64,000 nucleotides of DNA from Actinomycetaceae bacterium (GTDB taxonomy: Bacteria; Actinomycetota; Actinomycetes; Actinomycetales; Actinomycetaceae): assembly GCA_030532515.1 (NCBI GenBank), contig JAUNKY010000004.1:21722-85721 (forward strand), read 5' to 3'. Within the stretch, counting starts at the first letter, position 1. Each line of letters begins with the position of its first letter. Below the pieces are notes generated by a model. It worked only from the letters and a program-made list of their open reading frames with translations, was not told the origin of the DNA and made no database searches. The translations under genes and the position numbers were made by a program. Shown one piece after another: positions 35,693 through 47,544 of the stretch.

Positions 35693-36886
35693 TCAGTCCT
35701 CCAAAACTGCGATGCCTGGTAGAGTCTTACCTTCGAGCAGTTCGAGGGAAGCTCCACCACCGGTGGAAATGTGAGAGAAGGTGGCTTCGTCGAAGCCCAG
35801 CAGACGTACTGCTGCAGCGGAGTCGCCGCCGCCAACTACCGAGAAGCCTTCGCCTTCGGACATTGCTGCTGCCACAGCCTTAGTGCCGTTTGCGAAGTTT
35901 TCAAATTCGAATACGCCCATTGGGCCGTTCCAGGCAACGGTCTTAGAACCGGCAATCTTTGCAGCGTACAGCGCCTGGGATTCTGGGCCGATGTCCAGAC
36001 CCATTTGGTCTGCTGGCATAGCGTCTGCTGGAACTACGGTTGGAGTGGCGTCCTTGTCGAATTCAGGAGCTACGACGATGTCAACTGGCAGTACCAGTTC
36101 TACACCCTTTGCTTCTGCTTCAGCAATGTATCCGGCAACGGTTTCTACGTTGTCCAGGTCCAGCAAGGAAGTGCCAACTTCGTAGCCCTTTGCCTTCAAG
36201 AAGGTGTAAGCCATGCCGCCACCGATAACCAGGATGTCTGCCTTGTTTAGCAAGTTAGCAATTACGCCCAGCTTATCAGCTACCTTGGCGCCACCGAGTA
36301 CTACGGTGTAGGGGCGTTCTGGGTTGTCAGTTGCTTTACGGAGGGATTCGATTTCCTTCAGTACCAGCTGGCCGGAAGCAGATGGAAGCTTCTTAGCAAT
36401 GTCGTAAACGGAAGCTTGCTTGCGGTGTACTACGCCGAAGCCGTCGGATACGTAGGCGTCGGCTAGTTCGGCAAGTTCAGCGGCCATTTCTTCGCGTTCT
36501 GCGTCTACCTTTGAGGTTTCGCGGGCGTCGAAGCGAACGTTTTCAAGCAGCAGAACTTCGCCTTCAGCGAGGTTTGCGGCAAGTTCACGGGCGGATTCGC
36601 CGGTGATGTCTGCTGCCAATGCTACTGGGGCGTCGATCAGTTCGCCCAGGCGCTTTGCTACTGGAGCCAGGGAGTAGGCTGGGTTTACTTCGCCCTTTGG
36701 ACGACCCAGGTGTGCCATCACGATTACTTTGGCGCCGGCTTCACGGAGCTGGTTCAGGGTGGGCAGAGCTGCTCGGATACGGCCGTCGTCGGTGATTACG
36801 CCATCTTTCAATGGAACGTTGAAGTCGGAACGGACCAGGACGCGCTTGCCTTTGAGGTCGCCCAGGGTGTCAATAGTGCGCAACAT
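35693..36886 (-). CDS. pgk: Phosphoglycerate kinase
   Basis: Glycolytic kinase of 397 residues from the ATG at 36886 ([14 protein letters not shown]), which has TAAGGAG just upstream. The frame is open 26 codons further upstream, but that part lies in the terminator region and does not match the family. Visible motifs are [40 protein letters not shown] and GGGDSAAAV. It is the middle gene of gap-pgk-tpiA, with a stem-loop between gap and pgk. Confidence 0.96.
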   Translation of the reverse strand: MLRTIDTLGDLKGKRVLVRSDFNVPLKDGVITDDGRIRAALPTLNQLREAGAKVIVMAHLGRPKGEVNPAYSLAPVAKRLGELIDAPVALAADITGESARELAANLAEGEVLLLENVRFDARETSKVDAEREEMAAELAELADAYVSDGFGVVHRKQASVYDIAKKLPSASGQLVLKEIESLRKATDNPERPYTVVLGGAKVADKLGVIANLLNKADILVIGGGMAYTFLKAKGYEVGTSLLDLDNVETVAGYIAEAEAKGVELVLPVDIVVAPEFDKDATPTVVPADAMPADQMGLDIGPESQALYAAKIAGSKTVAWNGPMGVFEFENFANGTKAVAAAMSEGEGFSVVGGGDSAAAVRLLGFDEATFSHISTGGGASLELLEGKTLPGIAVLED

Positions 36887-36938
36887 AGATGCTCTCCTTA
36901 GAGTTCTTGTTGTATCTGGCTGGATTGCTTTTCTAAGC

Positions 36939-36978
36939 AATGACGCCCGCGCACGCCGGAGCATGCGCGGGCGTCATT
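36939..36978 (-). terminator. GC-rich stem-loop between gap and pgk
   Basis: AATGACGCCCGCGCA (36939-36953) pairs with TGCGCGGGCGTCATT (36964-36978), a perfect 15-bp stem with a 10-base loop. A second small hairpin (ATTGCTT/AAGCAAT, 36924-36940) abuts it. It lies between two genes of one glycolytic operon, so it is probably an attenuating or RNA-processing stem that lets gap be expressed more than pgk. Confidence 0.7.
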
Positions 36979-37003
36979 TATACGCTCTTAGATGCGTTTA
37001 AAA

Positions 37004-38037
<1,034 letters not shown>

Positions 38038-38198
38038 TTCGTCTTTGAGTTATCTAAAGAGGGCCGAACTGCCCAATTTAGACCGCAGATTGGCTGCGGT
38101 TCCAGCAAGTTCTAATTTACACTGTTTTCGGATTTTTATCAGGGTCTGATGACCTATTTAAAACGTTCTTACAAACTGAGAACGTGGTTAAAAGTAAA

Positions 38199-38229
38199 CT
38201 GCCTTGAGTTTCCAAAGAACTCAAGGCAG
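38199..38229 (-). terminator. Stem-loop after whiA
   Basis: CTGCCTTGAGTT (38199-38210) pairs with AACTCAAGGCAG (38218-38229) around a 7-base loop, extended by flanking AAAAGTA/TACTTTT. On the minus strand it is followed by TTTACTTTTAA. It lies 6 bases past the whiA stop and separates whiA from gap. Confidence 0.75.
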
Positions 38230-38235
38230 CTACTT

Positions 38236-39219
38236 TTAAGACTCGTCTAGCATTTCCATAGTGATGGCTGCTTCCGTATCGGGAATCCCCTTCTCCCCCG
38301 CCACTTTATCGGCAAGCGCTAAGAGACGCCGAATACGTCCCGCAACTGCATCTTTAGTAAGCTGCGGTTCAGAGAGCTTCCCCAGTTCCTCTAAAGAAGC
38401 TTCCTTGTACTGCAAACGCAGCTGCCCCGCTTCAAACAGGTGGGCGGGAATATCATCTCCCAAGATTTCAAAAGCGCGCTGTACGCGAGCTCCGGCAGCT
38501 ACTGCGGCCCGGGCTGAACGGCGCAGATTAGCATCGTCAAAGTTAGCTAAGCGGTTGATATTCCCACGCAGTTCGCGCCGTTGCCGGCGGGAATTCCAGA
38601 TTTCAAACGTTTCTTTGGCCCCCAGCTTATCAAGTAGCAGCGAAATGCCATCCGCATCTTTAACCACCACGCGATGGGAGTTACGTACTTCGCGCACACG
38701 TGCAGTAGCTCCCATACGCCGGGCAACGCCAACTAACGCCAAGGCAGCTTCTGGTCCGGGAGCGGTCAGTTCCATGGAGGAAGACCGTCCTGGTTCAAGT
38801 AAAGAACCGCGGGCTAAGAACGCGCCGCGCCAAGCAGCGATGGCTTCTGCTTCCCCACCCGAAACAATTTCCGGAGGAAGCCCCCGAATCGGTTGGTTGC
38901 GGTGATCAACTAAGCCAGTTAAACGCGCCAGCTGATCAGCTCTTTCAACTACACGCACCACGTAGCGGTCCCCTTTTTTAAGAGCACCCCCAGAGACTAC
39001 TACCACCGAGGTAGAAACGTTATAAAGTTTGGCTAAAAAAGCGCGTAACCGCGTGGCTGCCTGCTTGGAATCGAGTTCAGCTTCAATCACTACCCGCCCG
39101 TTCACTTCATGTAATCCGCCAGCAAAACGTAGCAAAGTGGCAATCTCAGCGTTCATTTGCGAAGCTGTGGTGACTGGATGTTGTACCAGTTCCTTTTTCA
39201 AGCCTGCGGTGAGCGCCAT
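38236..39219 (-). CDS. whiA: Sporulation/division regulator WhiA
   Basis: DNA-binding protein with a LAGLIDADG homing-endonuclease-like fold and a C-terminal helix-turn-helix, 327 residues. It regulates division genes in actinobacteria. The family N-terminus [11 protein letters not shown] fixes the ATG at 39219; GGAAAGG lies upstream. [11 protein letters not shown], the [11 protein letters not shown] segment and [19 protein letters not shown] are characteristic. It is followed on the minus strand by a terminator; yvcK, rapZ and uvrC lie upstream, the conserved order. Confidence 0.94.
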   Translation of the reverse strand: MALTAGLKKELVQHPVTTASQMNAEIATLLRFAGGLHEVNGRVVIEAELDSKQAATRLRAFLAKLYNVSTSVVVVSGGALKKGDRYVVRVVERADQLARLTGLVDHRNQPIRGLPPEIVSGGEAEAIAAWRGAFLARGSLLEPGRSSSMELTAPGPEAALALVGVARRMGATARVREVRNSHRVVVKDADGISLLLDKLGAKETFEIWNSRRQRRELRGNINRLANFDDANLRRSARAAVAAGARVQRAFEILGDDIPAHLFEAGQLRLQYKEASLEELGKLSEPQLTKDAVAGRIRRLLALADKVAGEKGIPDTEAAITMEMLDES

Positions 39220-39304
39220 AGTTAGCCTTTCCAAAAGATTTCAATATCGTAAAAACTTTACCCGAAACGGGTTGAAATAATCCTGCCTCAGGCACAAAAG
39301 TGAA

Positions 39305-40321
39305 TTATGCCAACCAATTTTCAGGGGCGTTGACTTCTCCTAAAACCCCTTCAAAGGCATCTCGCAAGGCAGCCGCTAAACGCAACGGGTCGTGTAGTCC
39401 AGAACGCGCTCCAATACAGACTTGGCGCAGTAACAGACGGGCTCCTAACTCACGCGCCGCAGTTTCCAGCTCGTCAATATCGTCCGCCATCGAAGGATCG
39501 GCGATTACTACATCGAGGGCGAAACGGGGCGCATATTTTCCCAGCAAACGCACATGATCAGCAGCCGAAAGCGAGTCTGTTTCACCCGCCTGTTCCGTCA
39601 GGTTGAGAATCAGAGCGCGCCGCGCCGGAGTGCTTACTAAAGCGTCGTGGAGTTCCTTAACCAGCAAGTGTGGTAGCACCGAAGTGTACCAAGAGCCCGG
39701 TCCTAAAACGATCCACTCAGCTTCCGCAATGGCTTGTTTGACTTCCCCAGCTACCGGAGGATTCTCAGGAATGATGCGAATATCTGCTACCTTACCGGGG
39801 GCTTTTGCCACATTGACTTGCCCTCGATAAGTACGTTTTTCACCGCCCTCGGGAAGAATCATATCCGCTTCAATTTCCAACGGTACCGAAGCCATCGGCA
39901 GCACCCGCCCGTGGGCTTGCAGAAGTTTGCCAACCCAATCCAAGCCCTTAACTTCATCCCCCAAAAGCTGCCACAGAGCAACGATTAGAAGGTTACCAAG
40001 CGCGTGGTTATCCAAATCTCCATCGGTTTTGAAACGGTGCTGCATGACGTCGCGCCAGGTGAGTCCCCATTCCGAATCATCACACAGCGAAGCTAATGCC
40101 ATGCGCAAATCTCCCGGGGGAAGTACTTCCATTTCTTGGCGCAGTCGCCCCGAAGAGCCCCCATCATCAGCCACAGTAACCACCGCAGTCAGCTGATGGG
40201 TGATGTGCTTCAGCGCGCGTAAAGTTGCCGATAAACCGTGTCCGCCGCCAAAGGCAACGACTTTAGTGCCCGCTTCACCGCGCAGTGGCCAACCTTCTTT
40301 ATCCAACATGGTACTCATCAT
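39305..40321 (-). CDS. yvcK: Gluconeogenesis factor YvcK/CofD-like
   Basis: Protein of 338 residues of the CofD-like superfamily with N-terminal nucleotide-binding AFGGGHGLSATL (23-34), TVADDGGSSGRLR and LPPGDLRMAL. In Bacillus and mycobacteria the homologue (YvcK/CuvA) binds UDP-GlcNAc and affects cell-wall growth. It overlaps the rapZ stop by 4 bases (ATGATGA; either ATG could serve). It is upstream of whiA. Confidence 0.93.
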   Translation of the reverse strand: MMSTMLDKEGWPLRGEAGTKVVAFGGGHGLSATLRALKHITHQLTAVVTVADDGGSSGRLRQEMEVLPPGDLRMALASLCDDSEWGLTWRDVMQHRFKTDGDLDNHALGNLLIVALWQLLGDEVKGLDWVGKLLQAHGRVLPMASVPLEIEADMILPEGGEKRTYRGQVNVAKAPGKVADIRIIPENPPVAGEVKQAIAEAEWIVLGPGSWYTSVLPHLLVKELHDALVSTPARRALILNLTEQAGETDSLSAADHVRLLGKYAPRFALDVVIADPSMADDIDELETAARELGARLLLRQVCIGARSGLHDPLRLAAALRDAFEGVLGEVNAPENWLA

Positions 40322-41271
40322 TCACGCCCTAAATCTCGGTGAATTACCCGCACGGGGAAACCTTTTTCGCGCAGCTTCGTCGCAATCAGCTCAGCATTTG
40401 CCACCGACCGGTGCTTACCGCCGGTACAGCCAATCGCAATGGTCACAAATGGTTTCAGCTCATTCAAATACCCGGCCAGCATCGGGGCCAGTAGTTCCGC
40501 ATAATTCTGGGCAAATTCGCGGGCTCCTGGCTGGTCCAATACATAGCGCGCCACAGCTTCGTCGCGCCCCGTCAGATGCCGCAACTCGCTCACCCAGTAC
40601 GGGTTTTTCAAGAAACGCACGTCAAGTACGTGGTCGGCATCCAGCGGTAAACCGTACTTAAAGCCAAAGGACATAACGGTCAGTTTCAAAGCTCGGTTAG
40701 AGTCCCCCGCCACCACGTCGCGCATATGCCGAGTCAGGTCATGGACACTCATCTTTGTAGTGTCAACGATTTCATCTGCCCGCTGGCGCAGCGGGGCCAG
40801 CATCTGCTTTTCTTTCGCAATGCCGTCAAGGATACGCCCGTCTTCCTGCAGCGGGTGGGGGCGACGGTTCGACTCATAGCGTTTCACCAGTTCGGCTTCG
40901 TCAGCCTCTAAGAAAATCAGCCGGTAGGAAATGTTTTCCGCCGCCAGCTTCGCTAGAACCGCTTCGAAGTCGTGGAAGAACTCACCTGAACGCACGTCAA
41001 CTACTGCAGCCAAACGGTGCACGCCTCCCCCATCGGGGGTCATCATCCCCGCCAAAGCGGGTAGCAACATGGGAGGAAGATTGTCGACCACGTACCAATC
41101 TAAATCCTCTAAAGCCATAGAGGCTCGGGTCCGTCCGGCGCCGGACATGCCGGTAATAATCAGCATTTCCGTCCCCGGATTTTCAGGTAGCTGCGTAATC
41201 GCATCTAACACTGGGATGCCAGAAGGAACGGTAGGAGGATTGTTGGGTTCGATGGGTTCGTGATTAGTCAT
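40318..41271 (-). CDS. rapZ: RNase adapter / nucleotide-binding protein RapZ (YvcJ)
   Basis: P-loop protein of 317 residues. The Walker A is GMSGAGRT (41-48) with Arg where most homologues have Lys, as is usual in actinobacteria. VVDNLPPMLLP and the C-terminal GCTGGKHRSV are family signatures. In E. coli RapZ controls GlcN6P synthase through small RNAs; the actinobacterial role is unclear but the link with yvcK suggests amino-sugar or cell-wall sensing. About 30 extra N-terminal residues precede the P-loop domain. Confidence 0.93.
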   Translation of the reverse strand: MTNHEPIEPNNPPTVPSGIPVLDAITQLPENPGTEMLIITGMSGAGRTRASMALEDLDWYVVDNLPPMLLPALAGMMTPDGGGVHRLAAVVDVRSGEFFHDFEAVLAKLAAENISYRLIFLEADEAELVKRYESNRRPHPLQEDGRILDGIAKEKQMLAPLRQRADEIVDTTKMSVHDLTRHMRDVVAGDSNRALKLTVMSFGFKYGLPLDADHVLDVRFLKNPYWVSELRHLTGRDEAVARYVLDQPGAREFAQNYAELLAPMLAGYLNELKPFVTIAIGCTGGKHRSVANAELIATKLREKGFPVRVIHRDLGRE

Positions 41272-41311
41272 GTACCTAGTTTGCCAGGTTTTACGCCAAA
41301 CTGACTACGAT

Positions 41312-43327
41312 TTAGACTTCTGCTTCCAAGTCAGCCGCGTTTACGGGCGGGTGGAAATGGTTATAAATCTCCTGTGCTAAAACTATTCCAATCCCGGAAA
41401 CTTCGGTAAGTTCCCCCACTTCTGCAGTGCGAATATGCTTCACTGCCCCGAATTTGGCGAGCAGGGCTTTCTGCTTTGCCGGCCCTAAACCGGGGATTTC
41501 ATCTAAGACGGATTTGAGCATTGACTTAGAGCGTTTCTTTCGGTGCGCAGTGATCGCGAACCGGTGGGATTCATCGCGTAAATGCTGTAGCAGGTACAGC
41601 CCGGCGGAAGTACGCGGTAAGATCACCGGATAGTCTTCTTGCGGTATCCAGACTTCCTCAAGGCGCTTCGCTAAGCCAACAATCGGGATATCGACGCCCA
41701 GTTCTGCAAGCGTACTAACCGCCGCATTTACTTGGGGCAGGCCGCCATCGACCACCACTAAATCAGGACGATAAGAGAATCGACGAGGGCGCCCAGTCAA
41801 CTCATCTACCGGTCCGGACTGTAACTTAAAGCCGTCCTCATCGTAACCTTCCTGCCCGTTTTCTTCTGCTAATAGGCGTTTAAACCTGCGGATCAGCACC
41901 TGCCGCATGGCGGCTGTATCATCCAGGGGTTGGTTATCTGGACCTGGTTGAATCGCGAAGGAACGGTAGTCTTTCTTCCGCGGGGCGCCGTCTTCAAAAA
42001 CCACCATGGAAGCGACCTGGTGTGTTCCCTGTAAGTGAGACACGTCGAAACATTCAATCCGCAAGGGAGCGTGTGGAAGCTCCAGGTAGGCGGCAATTTC
42101 TTCCAAGGCGACGGACCGTTGGGTTAGGTCGTTAATCCGTTTCGAGCGGTGGTGGCGCAGGGTTTCCGCCGCATTCTTTTGTACCGTTTCTTGGAGCACC
42201 CGTTTTTCACCGCGGGCGGGCACTCGGATCTTTACTTTAGAACCGCGTTTTTCGCTTAACCACGCTTCCATAAGTTCTGTTTCAGCCGGCAAGAGGGGCA
42301 CTAAGATTTCTGCGGGAACTGCATTCGTTGGCAGGTGTTCAAAGTCATCAACTGATCTAGCACTGCGTTTTTCTGTTTCTTTTACACCGACTGATTCGGC
42401 AAAAGCCTGCTGCAGAACGTCCCTGAGGATTTCCGCATCACTTTCCCCGTACTGGTTGTTTAAAACCCAGCCGCGCACGCCGCGGATACGCCCGCCACGC
42501 ACGTGGAAAAGGTAGATGCCACTTTCTAACTCGTCAGATTCTAAACCGAAAACATCTGCGTCAGTACCGTCGTTAAAGACAATCGCATTTCTTTCAAGCA
42601 CAACTTCAAGAGCCTGCAAGTTGTCTCTCAGGCGGGCGGCTTTTTCAAACTCCAGTTCGCTGGCAGCCATTTTCATGTCGGCACGGAGGTTCGCTAAATA
42701 CGGGCCCACTTTGCCGCCCATAAATTGGCAGAGTTGTTCAACGCGCGCGCGGTGAGCGGCTTTACTGATTTTTCCAGTGCACGGCGCCGAGCATTTTTCT
42801 ATATAGCCCAACAGGCAGGGCCGTCCCTGGGATTGGGCGCGCCGCAGTACGCCGTCAGAACAGGTGCGTACTTGAAATACTTTCTGTAGCTGCTCTGCGG
42901 TGTCACGCAGTGCCCACACCTGGGAGTAGGGTCCAAAGTAGCGGACTTGTTTTTTGCGGTTTCCGCGCATTATCAGCATGCGGGGGATTTCTTCATTTAC
43001 CGTTACTGCCAGATACGGGTAAGAATGGTCGTCTTTCATCATCACGTTGAAACGTGGATCGAATTCTTTAATCCAGTTGTATTCCAACGTGAGGGCTTCG
43101 ATTTCAGAGTTAACTACGGTCCACTGCACGTTTGTGGCTGTGAAAACCATCTGCTGGGTACGTGGGTGCAGGTTTGCAGGATCTTGAAAGTAGCTAGTTA
43201 AGCGGTTGCGCAGGTTTTTGGCTTTTCCCACATAGATGACGCGCCCATTGGCATCAGAAAACCGATATACGCCGGGATTTACCGGTATATCGCTGGTTTT
43301 GGGACGGTAAGTGAGAGGATCTGCCAT
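41312..43327 (-). CDS. uvrC: Excinuclease ABC subunit C
   Basis: Nucleotide-excision-repair endonuclease of 671 residues. The GIY-YIG domain starts at about residue 17 (NPGVYRFSDANGRVIYVGKAKN, split by the fold). The Cys-rich LLGYIEKCSAPC, the UVR motif LEFEKAARLRDN, the RNase H-like domain (IECFDVSHLQGT, VVVDGGLPQVNAA) and two C-terminal helix-hairpin-helix motifs follow. The ATG at 43327 (MADPLTYRP) matches the family; the frame is open 16 codons further. It has a CGAGGGCG copy in antisense (41784). Confidence 0.95.
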   Translation of the reverse strand: MADPLTYRPKTSDIPVNPGVYRFSDANGRVIYVGKAKNLRNRLTSYFQDPANLHPRTQQMVFTATNVQWTVVNSEIEALTLEYNWIKEFDPRFNVMMKDDHSYPYLAVTVNEEIPRMLIMRGNRKKQVRYFGPYSQVWALRDTAEQLQKVFQVRTCSDGVLRRAQSQGRPCLLGYIEKCSAPCTGKISKAAHRARVEQLCQFMGGKVGPYLANLRADMKMAASELEFEKAARLRDNLQALEVVLERNAIVFNDGTDADVFGLESDELESGIYLFHVRGGRIRGVRGWVLNNQYGESDAEILRDVLQQAFAESVGVKETEKRSARSVDDFEHLPTNAVPAEILVPLLPAETELMEAWLSEKRGSKVKIRVPARGEKRVLQETVQKNAAETLRHHRSKRINDLTQRSVALEEIAAYLELPHAPLRIECFDVSHLQGTHQVASMVVFEDGAPRKKDYRSFAIQPGPDNQPLDDTAAMRQVLIRRFKRLLAEENGQEGYDEDGFKLQSGPVDELTGRPRRFSYRPDLVVVDGGLPQVNAAVSTLAELGVDIPIVGLAKRLEEVWIPQEDYPVILPRTSAGLYLLQHLRDESHRFAITAHRKKRSKSMLKSVLDEIPGLGPAKQKALLAKFGAVKHIRTAEVGELTEVSGIGIVLAQEIYNHFHPPVNAADLEAEV

Positions 43328-43451
43328 GCCTTCTATTGTAGTCAACTGCGGGTTTGAAACCAGAATGTAAAACACGTGCTTAGATTCTTCACACCGGGTG
43401 CTAAGGTTAGCTATGTAAACGTATTTTCCCTAGCTTTTAGGAAGTTACCGC

Positions 43452-44879
43452 ATGTTTACCACTCGTGAAGAGCTACTGGCTTATGTAGCGGAAAAGAACA
43501 TTGCTCAAGTTGACGTTCGTTTTTGCGATCTGCCAGGGGTGCAGCAACATATTACGATTCCCGCCAGCCAGTTAGAAGCGGCTTTAGATGACGGTGTAAT
43601 GTTTGATGGCTCGTCTATTCGCGGTTTTACGCAGATTCACGAGTCGGATATGAAACTGGTGGCTGATATTGCTTCAGCGTATATCGATCCTTTCCGTCCG
43701 GTACCGACGTTGAATATGAACTTCTCAATCGTCGATCCTTTCACTGATGAGCCGTTTGGGCGCGATCCGCGCCAGGTGGCATTAAAAGCTGAAAGCTACC
43801 TGCGTTCTACTGGGATTGCCGATACTTGCTATGTGGGGGCGGAAGCTGAGTTTTTCACGTTTAAGGGCGTGCGTTTCCAGTCTCACCCGCATCACACGAT
43901 GTTTGAAATTGAATCTGAAGAGGGCTACTGGAATTCCGGGCGCGCTTCAGATGACACTTTCCAAAACTTGGGGCACACGGTTCCCCAAAAAGGCGGTTAC
44001 TTCCCGGTAGCGCCCCTAGATGGTCAGGTGGACTTACGCGACTATACTTCGGAAGTTTTAGAAGAAGCCGGCCTGCAGGTAGAGCGTCACCACCACGAAT
44101 GTGCTTCCGGCGGGCAGCAGGAAATCAACTACCGGTTTGATTCCCTCACCCATGCTGGCGATGACATGTTGAAGTTTAAATACATCGTACGTAACTGTGC
44201 TTTGCAGCATGGTTACACGGCCACCTTCATGCCGAAGCCTCTTTCCGGTGACAATGGCTCGGGCATGCACTGCCACCTGTCGCTGTGGAAGAACGGCGAA
44301 CCCCTTTTCTATGACGCAGCCGGTTATGGGGCTTTGTCAGATACCGCGCGTTGGTTTATCGGCGGTCTACTTCGCCATGCTCCGGCGTTGTTGGCATTTA
44401 CGAACCCATCTATTAACTCTTACCGTCGTTTAGTGCCCGGTTTTGAAGCGCCCATTAACTTGGTTTACTCGGCTCGGAACCGCTCTGCATGTATCCGCAT
44501 TCCAATCACGGGTACTTCGCCGAAGGCTAAGCGCGTTGAATACCGGGTGCCTGATCCGACGGCTAACCCATATTTGGCTTTTGCTGCTTGTTTGATGGCT
44601 GGTATCGATGGGATTCGCAATCGAATTGAACCTCCAGCTCCGGTAGATAAGGACCTCTATGAGCTGCCTCCGGCAGAATATGAGGATATTGAGAAACTGC
44701 CAACTTCGTTAGAGGCTGCTTTACAAGCTCTGCTTGATGACTATGAGTTCTTACTTGAGGGCGATGTTTTCACTGAAGATTTGATTGAGACTTGGATTAA
44801 CTATAAGGAAACGCATGAAATCGCTCCAATGCGGGCTTTGGTGCATCCTTACGAGTTCCAGTTGTATTACAACATCTAA
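43452..44879 (+). CDS. glnA: Glutamine synthetase, type I (GlnA)
   Basis: Ammonium-assimilating enzyme of 475 residues. [10 protein letters not shown], the EAEFFTF metal site, [12 protein letters not shown] and [10 protein letters not shown] are visible. Tyr403 in DLYELPPAE is at the position of the adenylylation site of GS I-beta. AGGAAG lies 7 bases upstream of the ATG. It is transcribed divergently from uvrC with a 124-base gap and followed by a terminator. Its activity would be tied to GarA/2-oxoglutarate control encoded at 7.6 kb, as known in relatives. Confidence 0.96.
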   Translation: MFTTREELLAYVAEKNIAQVDVRFCDLPGVQQHITIPASQLEAALDDGVMFDGSSIRGFTQIHESDMKLVADIASAYIDPFRPVPTLNMNFSIVDPFTDEPFGRDPRQVALKAESYLRSTGIADTCYVGAEAEFFTFKGVRFQSHPHHTMFEIESEEGYWNSGRASDDTFQNLGHTVPQKGGYFPVAPLDGQVDLRDYTSEVLEEAGLQVERHHHECASGGQQEINYRFDSLTHAGDDMLKFKYIVRNCALQHGYTATFMPKPLSGDNGSGMHCHLSLWKNGEPLFYDAAGYGALSDTARWFIGGLLRHAPALLAFTNPSINSYRRLVPGFEAPINLVYSARNRSACIRIPITGTSPKAKRVEYRVPDPTANPYLAFAACLMAGIDGIRNRIEPPAPVDKDLYELPPAEYEDIEKLPTSLEAALQALLDDYEFLLEGDVFTEDLIETWINYKETHEIAPMRALVHPYEFQLYYNI

Positions 44880-44898
44880 GACAGCTTAGGTTTTGGAT

Positions 44899-44920
44899 CG
44901 CCCTCGGGAAAATCCGAGGG
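44899..44920 (+). terminator. Terminator after glnA containing a CGAGGGCG copy
   Basis: CCCTCGG (44901-44907) pairs with CCGAGGG (44914-44920) around GAAAAT, followed by TTGATTCTTAATCTTT. It starts 20 bases after the glnA stop. The left arm is part of an exact CGCCCTCG octamer. Confidence 0.65.
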
Positions 44921-45019
44921 TTGATTCTTAATCTTTAGGCGTTAACAGTTGATTGAAGATTTTAAGTAGCTAAACTAGAGTAATAACCATCAATATCTAA
45001 AAGCAGAAAGGCGTATCTA

Positions 45020-46852
45020 GTGGGACTCTTTAGGAAAGAAAAGACGTGGGAAATTCCGCTGAAGCGCAAAGCTAAGCAACACGAAACCCTCTACACTTTC
45101 TTATCCGAACGTGCAGAACGCACGCCCAACGCCCCCGTTTTAGAACGCCGCACCGCTGTGGGTGGCTGGCGTGAAATCAATGCCCGCGACCTACAGATCG
45201 AAGTTGATGATGTAGCCCGCGGCCTTTTAAAAATGGGGCTTTCTAAAGGCGACAAAATTTCTATCATGGCAGCCACCTGCACCGAATGGACCATGCTGGA
45301 CTTAGCTGCCCTGTCTCTGGGCATCATCGTAGTACCGATTTACGAGTCTGATTCCAGCCTACAGATTGAGTGGATTACCAACGATGCACTGCCAGCTCTA
45401 GTAGTCACCGACAATAACACTCGTTTGGAACTGGTTAAAGCCGCAGCCGGTCCTTCCGTCCGCGAAGTTCTCTCTTTCGACAACGGGGCAATTCGCCTCT
45501 TGCAAGCACGTGGTCTGGATATTTCCGACGAACAGCTCCGCGCCGCCCAGAGCAACGTTGATATTGATGATGTCGCCACCATTATCTACACTTCCGGCAC
45601 TACCGGAATGCCCAAGGGTGTTACCCTCACCCACCGCAATTTCGTTGAAACTATCTACGGTGCGCAAGAAGCAGTACCCGAAATTGTGCTTTCCCCGGAA
45701 ACCCGGTTCATGCTCTTCCTGCCTTTAGCACACGTGCTGGCCCGCTTCGTACAGTTCCTGATCTTGGCTGGCAACGGCGTATTCGCAAACGTTTCTGACA
45801 CGAAGAACCTGCTGGGTGACTTGAAGACGTTCCAGCCAAGCCTGCTGCTACTAGTTCCCCGCGTGCTGGAAAAGATTTACAACGCTTCCGAAGCAAAAGC
45901 TGGTAAGGGCATTAAGAAGAAGCTGTTCCGCTGGGCAGCTGAAGCTTCTATTTCCTACTCGAAGGCTCTGGATACTCGTCGCGGCCCCTCACTGCGCCAA
46001 AAGCGTCGTTTGAAGCTGGCGCGCCGCTTGGTACTGCATAAGATTAAGGACGCGTTGGGTCCAAAGATGCGTTACATCGTTTCCGGTGGTGCTCCGCTTT
46101 CGCCTACCTTAGGGCATTTCTTCCGCGGTTTGGGATTAGATTTACTGGAAGGTTACGGGCTTTCCGAAACCACCGGTCCCCTCTCGATTACTCGTTTGGC
46201 CAGCCCGAAGATGGGTTCGGTTGGCAACCTAATTCCGGGTAATAAGATTAAGCTTTCCGATGAAGGCGAAGTGATGGTTAAAGGCAGCGCGGTTTTCGCC
46301 GGCTACTACAATAACCCGCAGGCAACCGCTGAAGCTTTCGAGGACGGTTGGTTTAAGACCGGTGACATTGCCAAGGTAGATAAGAAGGGGCGCCTGTACA
46401 TTACCGGTCGTTCTAAAGATCTATTAGTAACTGCCGGTGGAAAGAACGTGGCTCCAGCTGCTTTAGAGGAAAGCCTGGTGACGCATCCACTGATCTCACA
46501 CGTTGTAGTAGTTGGCGATCAGCAGCCTTACATTAGTGCAATTGTGACTTTGGATGCGGAAATGCTGCCAACTTGGTTAAAGAACCACAACCTTCCTTCT
46601 ATGGATCCTTCCCGGGCGAAGGCTCATCCGAAGGTAATCGAGTCTATTTCTGCGGCCATTAAGCGAGTAAATAAGTCGGTTTCTAAGGCGGAATCGATTC
46701 GCCGTTTCCGTTTCATTGACGCTGAATTTACAGTTGAGAATGGTTACTTGACGCCCTCAATGAAGTTGAAGCGAGCTAAGGTATCAGCTGACTTTGCTAC
46801 CGAAATTGCTTCTCTTTACGATGGTTCGAACGATTCCATTTCGGTTTCTTGA
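45020..46852 (+). CDS. Long-chain fatty acid--CoA ligase (FadD15-like)
   Basis: AMP-forming acyl-CoA synthetase of 610 residues that activates long-chain fatty acids. The ATP-binding motif YTSGTTGMPKG is at 190-200. YGLSETTGP and GWFKTGDIAKVDKKGRLYITGR follow, then the hinge with KDLLVTAGGKNVAPA. The start is GTG with AAAGG upstream. It shares a strand with and lies 9 bases before an SDR gene, an adjacency that suggests cotranscription. Confidence 0.92.
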   Translation: MGLFRKEKTWEIPLKRKAKQHETLYTFLSERAERTPNAPVLERRTAVGGWREINARDLQIEVDDVARGLLKMGLSKGDKISIMAATCTEWTMLDLAALSLGIIVVPIYESDSSLQIEWITNDALPALVVTDNNTRLELVKAAAGPSVREVLSFDNGAIRLLQARGLDISDEQLRAAQSNVDIDDVATIIYTSGTTGMPKGVTLTHRNFVETIYGAQEAVPEIVLSPETRFMLFLPLAHVLARFVQFLILAGNGVFANVSDTKNLLGDLKTFQPSLLLLVPRVLEKIYNASEAKAGKGIKKKLFRWAAEASISYSKALDTRRGPSLRQKRRLKLARRLVLHKIKDALGPKMRYIVSGGAPLSPTLGHFFRGLGLDLLEGYGLSETTGPLSITRLASPKMGSVGNLIPGNKIKLSDEGEVMVKGSAVFAGYYNNPQATAEAFEDGWFKTGDIAKVDKKGRLYITGRSKDLLVTAGGKNVAPAALEESLVTHPLISHVVVVGDQQPYISAIVTLDAEMLPTWLKNHNLPSMDPSRAKAHPKVIESISAAIKRVNKSVSKAESIRRFRFIDAEFTVENGYLTPSMKLKRAKVSADFATEIASLYDGSNDSISVS

Positions 46853-46861
46853 AAGACGTAA

Positions 46862-47533
46862 ATGCGTAAGATTCTGGTAACCGGTGCGACCGGAGGAATT
46901 GGGCGGGCGATTTGCGCTGAACTGGCTGCTGACACGCATCTGCTGGTGGCCGGACGTAATCCGCAGGCGGTGAACGAATTAGTTGCCAGTTTGCCCGCGG
47001 CCAGGCCCTTTGTAGCGGATCTATTAGACGAGGCAGCTATAGAAGCCGCCTGTCAAAACTTCACTGAGCTTGATGGGTTGGTGTTGAATGCTGGGATTGG
47101 TTTCGCTAAGCCAGTAGCAGCAACTTCACACGCCGAATGGCTAGAGATGATGCTAGTTAACGTGGTTTCTGCAGCGGATCTGACGCGGCTACTGTTGCCG
47201 GCGTTGCGTCGTTCCCGTGGCCAGGTGGTAGCGATTAACTCAGGGGCTGGTTTTAATGCTGGCCCCGGGTGGGCAGCATATTCGGCGTCAAAGTTCGCTT
47301 TCCGGGCTTTCGCTGATTCGCTGCGTGAAGAAGAGCGCGCACATATCCGGGTTACTTCCGTACACCCAGGAAGAGTTGATACGCAGATGCAAGTTGATCT
47401 ACAAGCTTCTTTCGGCAAACCTTATAATCCAGCAGAGCACCTGCGCCCGGAATCGGTAGCTAAGACTGTACGCGCAGCTTTAGACGCGTCGCCTGAAGCA
47501 TGTATTGAAACGCTTTCAATCCGCCCCTGGTAA
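46862..47533 (+). CDS. Short-chain dehydrogenase/reductase (SDR)
   Basis: NAD(P)-dependent oxidoreductase of 223 residues, classical SDR type. The cofactor motif TGATGGIG is at 7-14 and NAG at 76-78. The catalytic set is Ser127 (AINSGAG), Tyr140 and Lys144 (YSASK). The protein is shorter than usual (about 250) but complete. The substrate is unknown. It follows the acyl-CoA ligase by 9 bases and is convergent with uvrA. Confidence 0.9.
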   Translation: MRKILVTGATGGIGRAICAELAADTHLLVAGRNPQAVNELVASLPAARPFVADLLDEAAIEAACQNFTELDGLVLNAGIGFAKPVAATSHAEWLEMMLVNVVSAADLTRLLLPALRRSRGQVVAINSGAGFNAGPGWAAYSASKFAFRAFADSLREEERAHIRVTSVHPGRVDTQMQVDLQASFGKPYNPAEHLRPESVAKTVRAALDASPEACIETLSIRPW

Positions 47534-47544
47534 AACCATTTTCT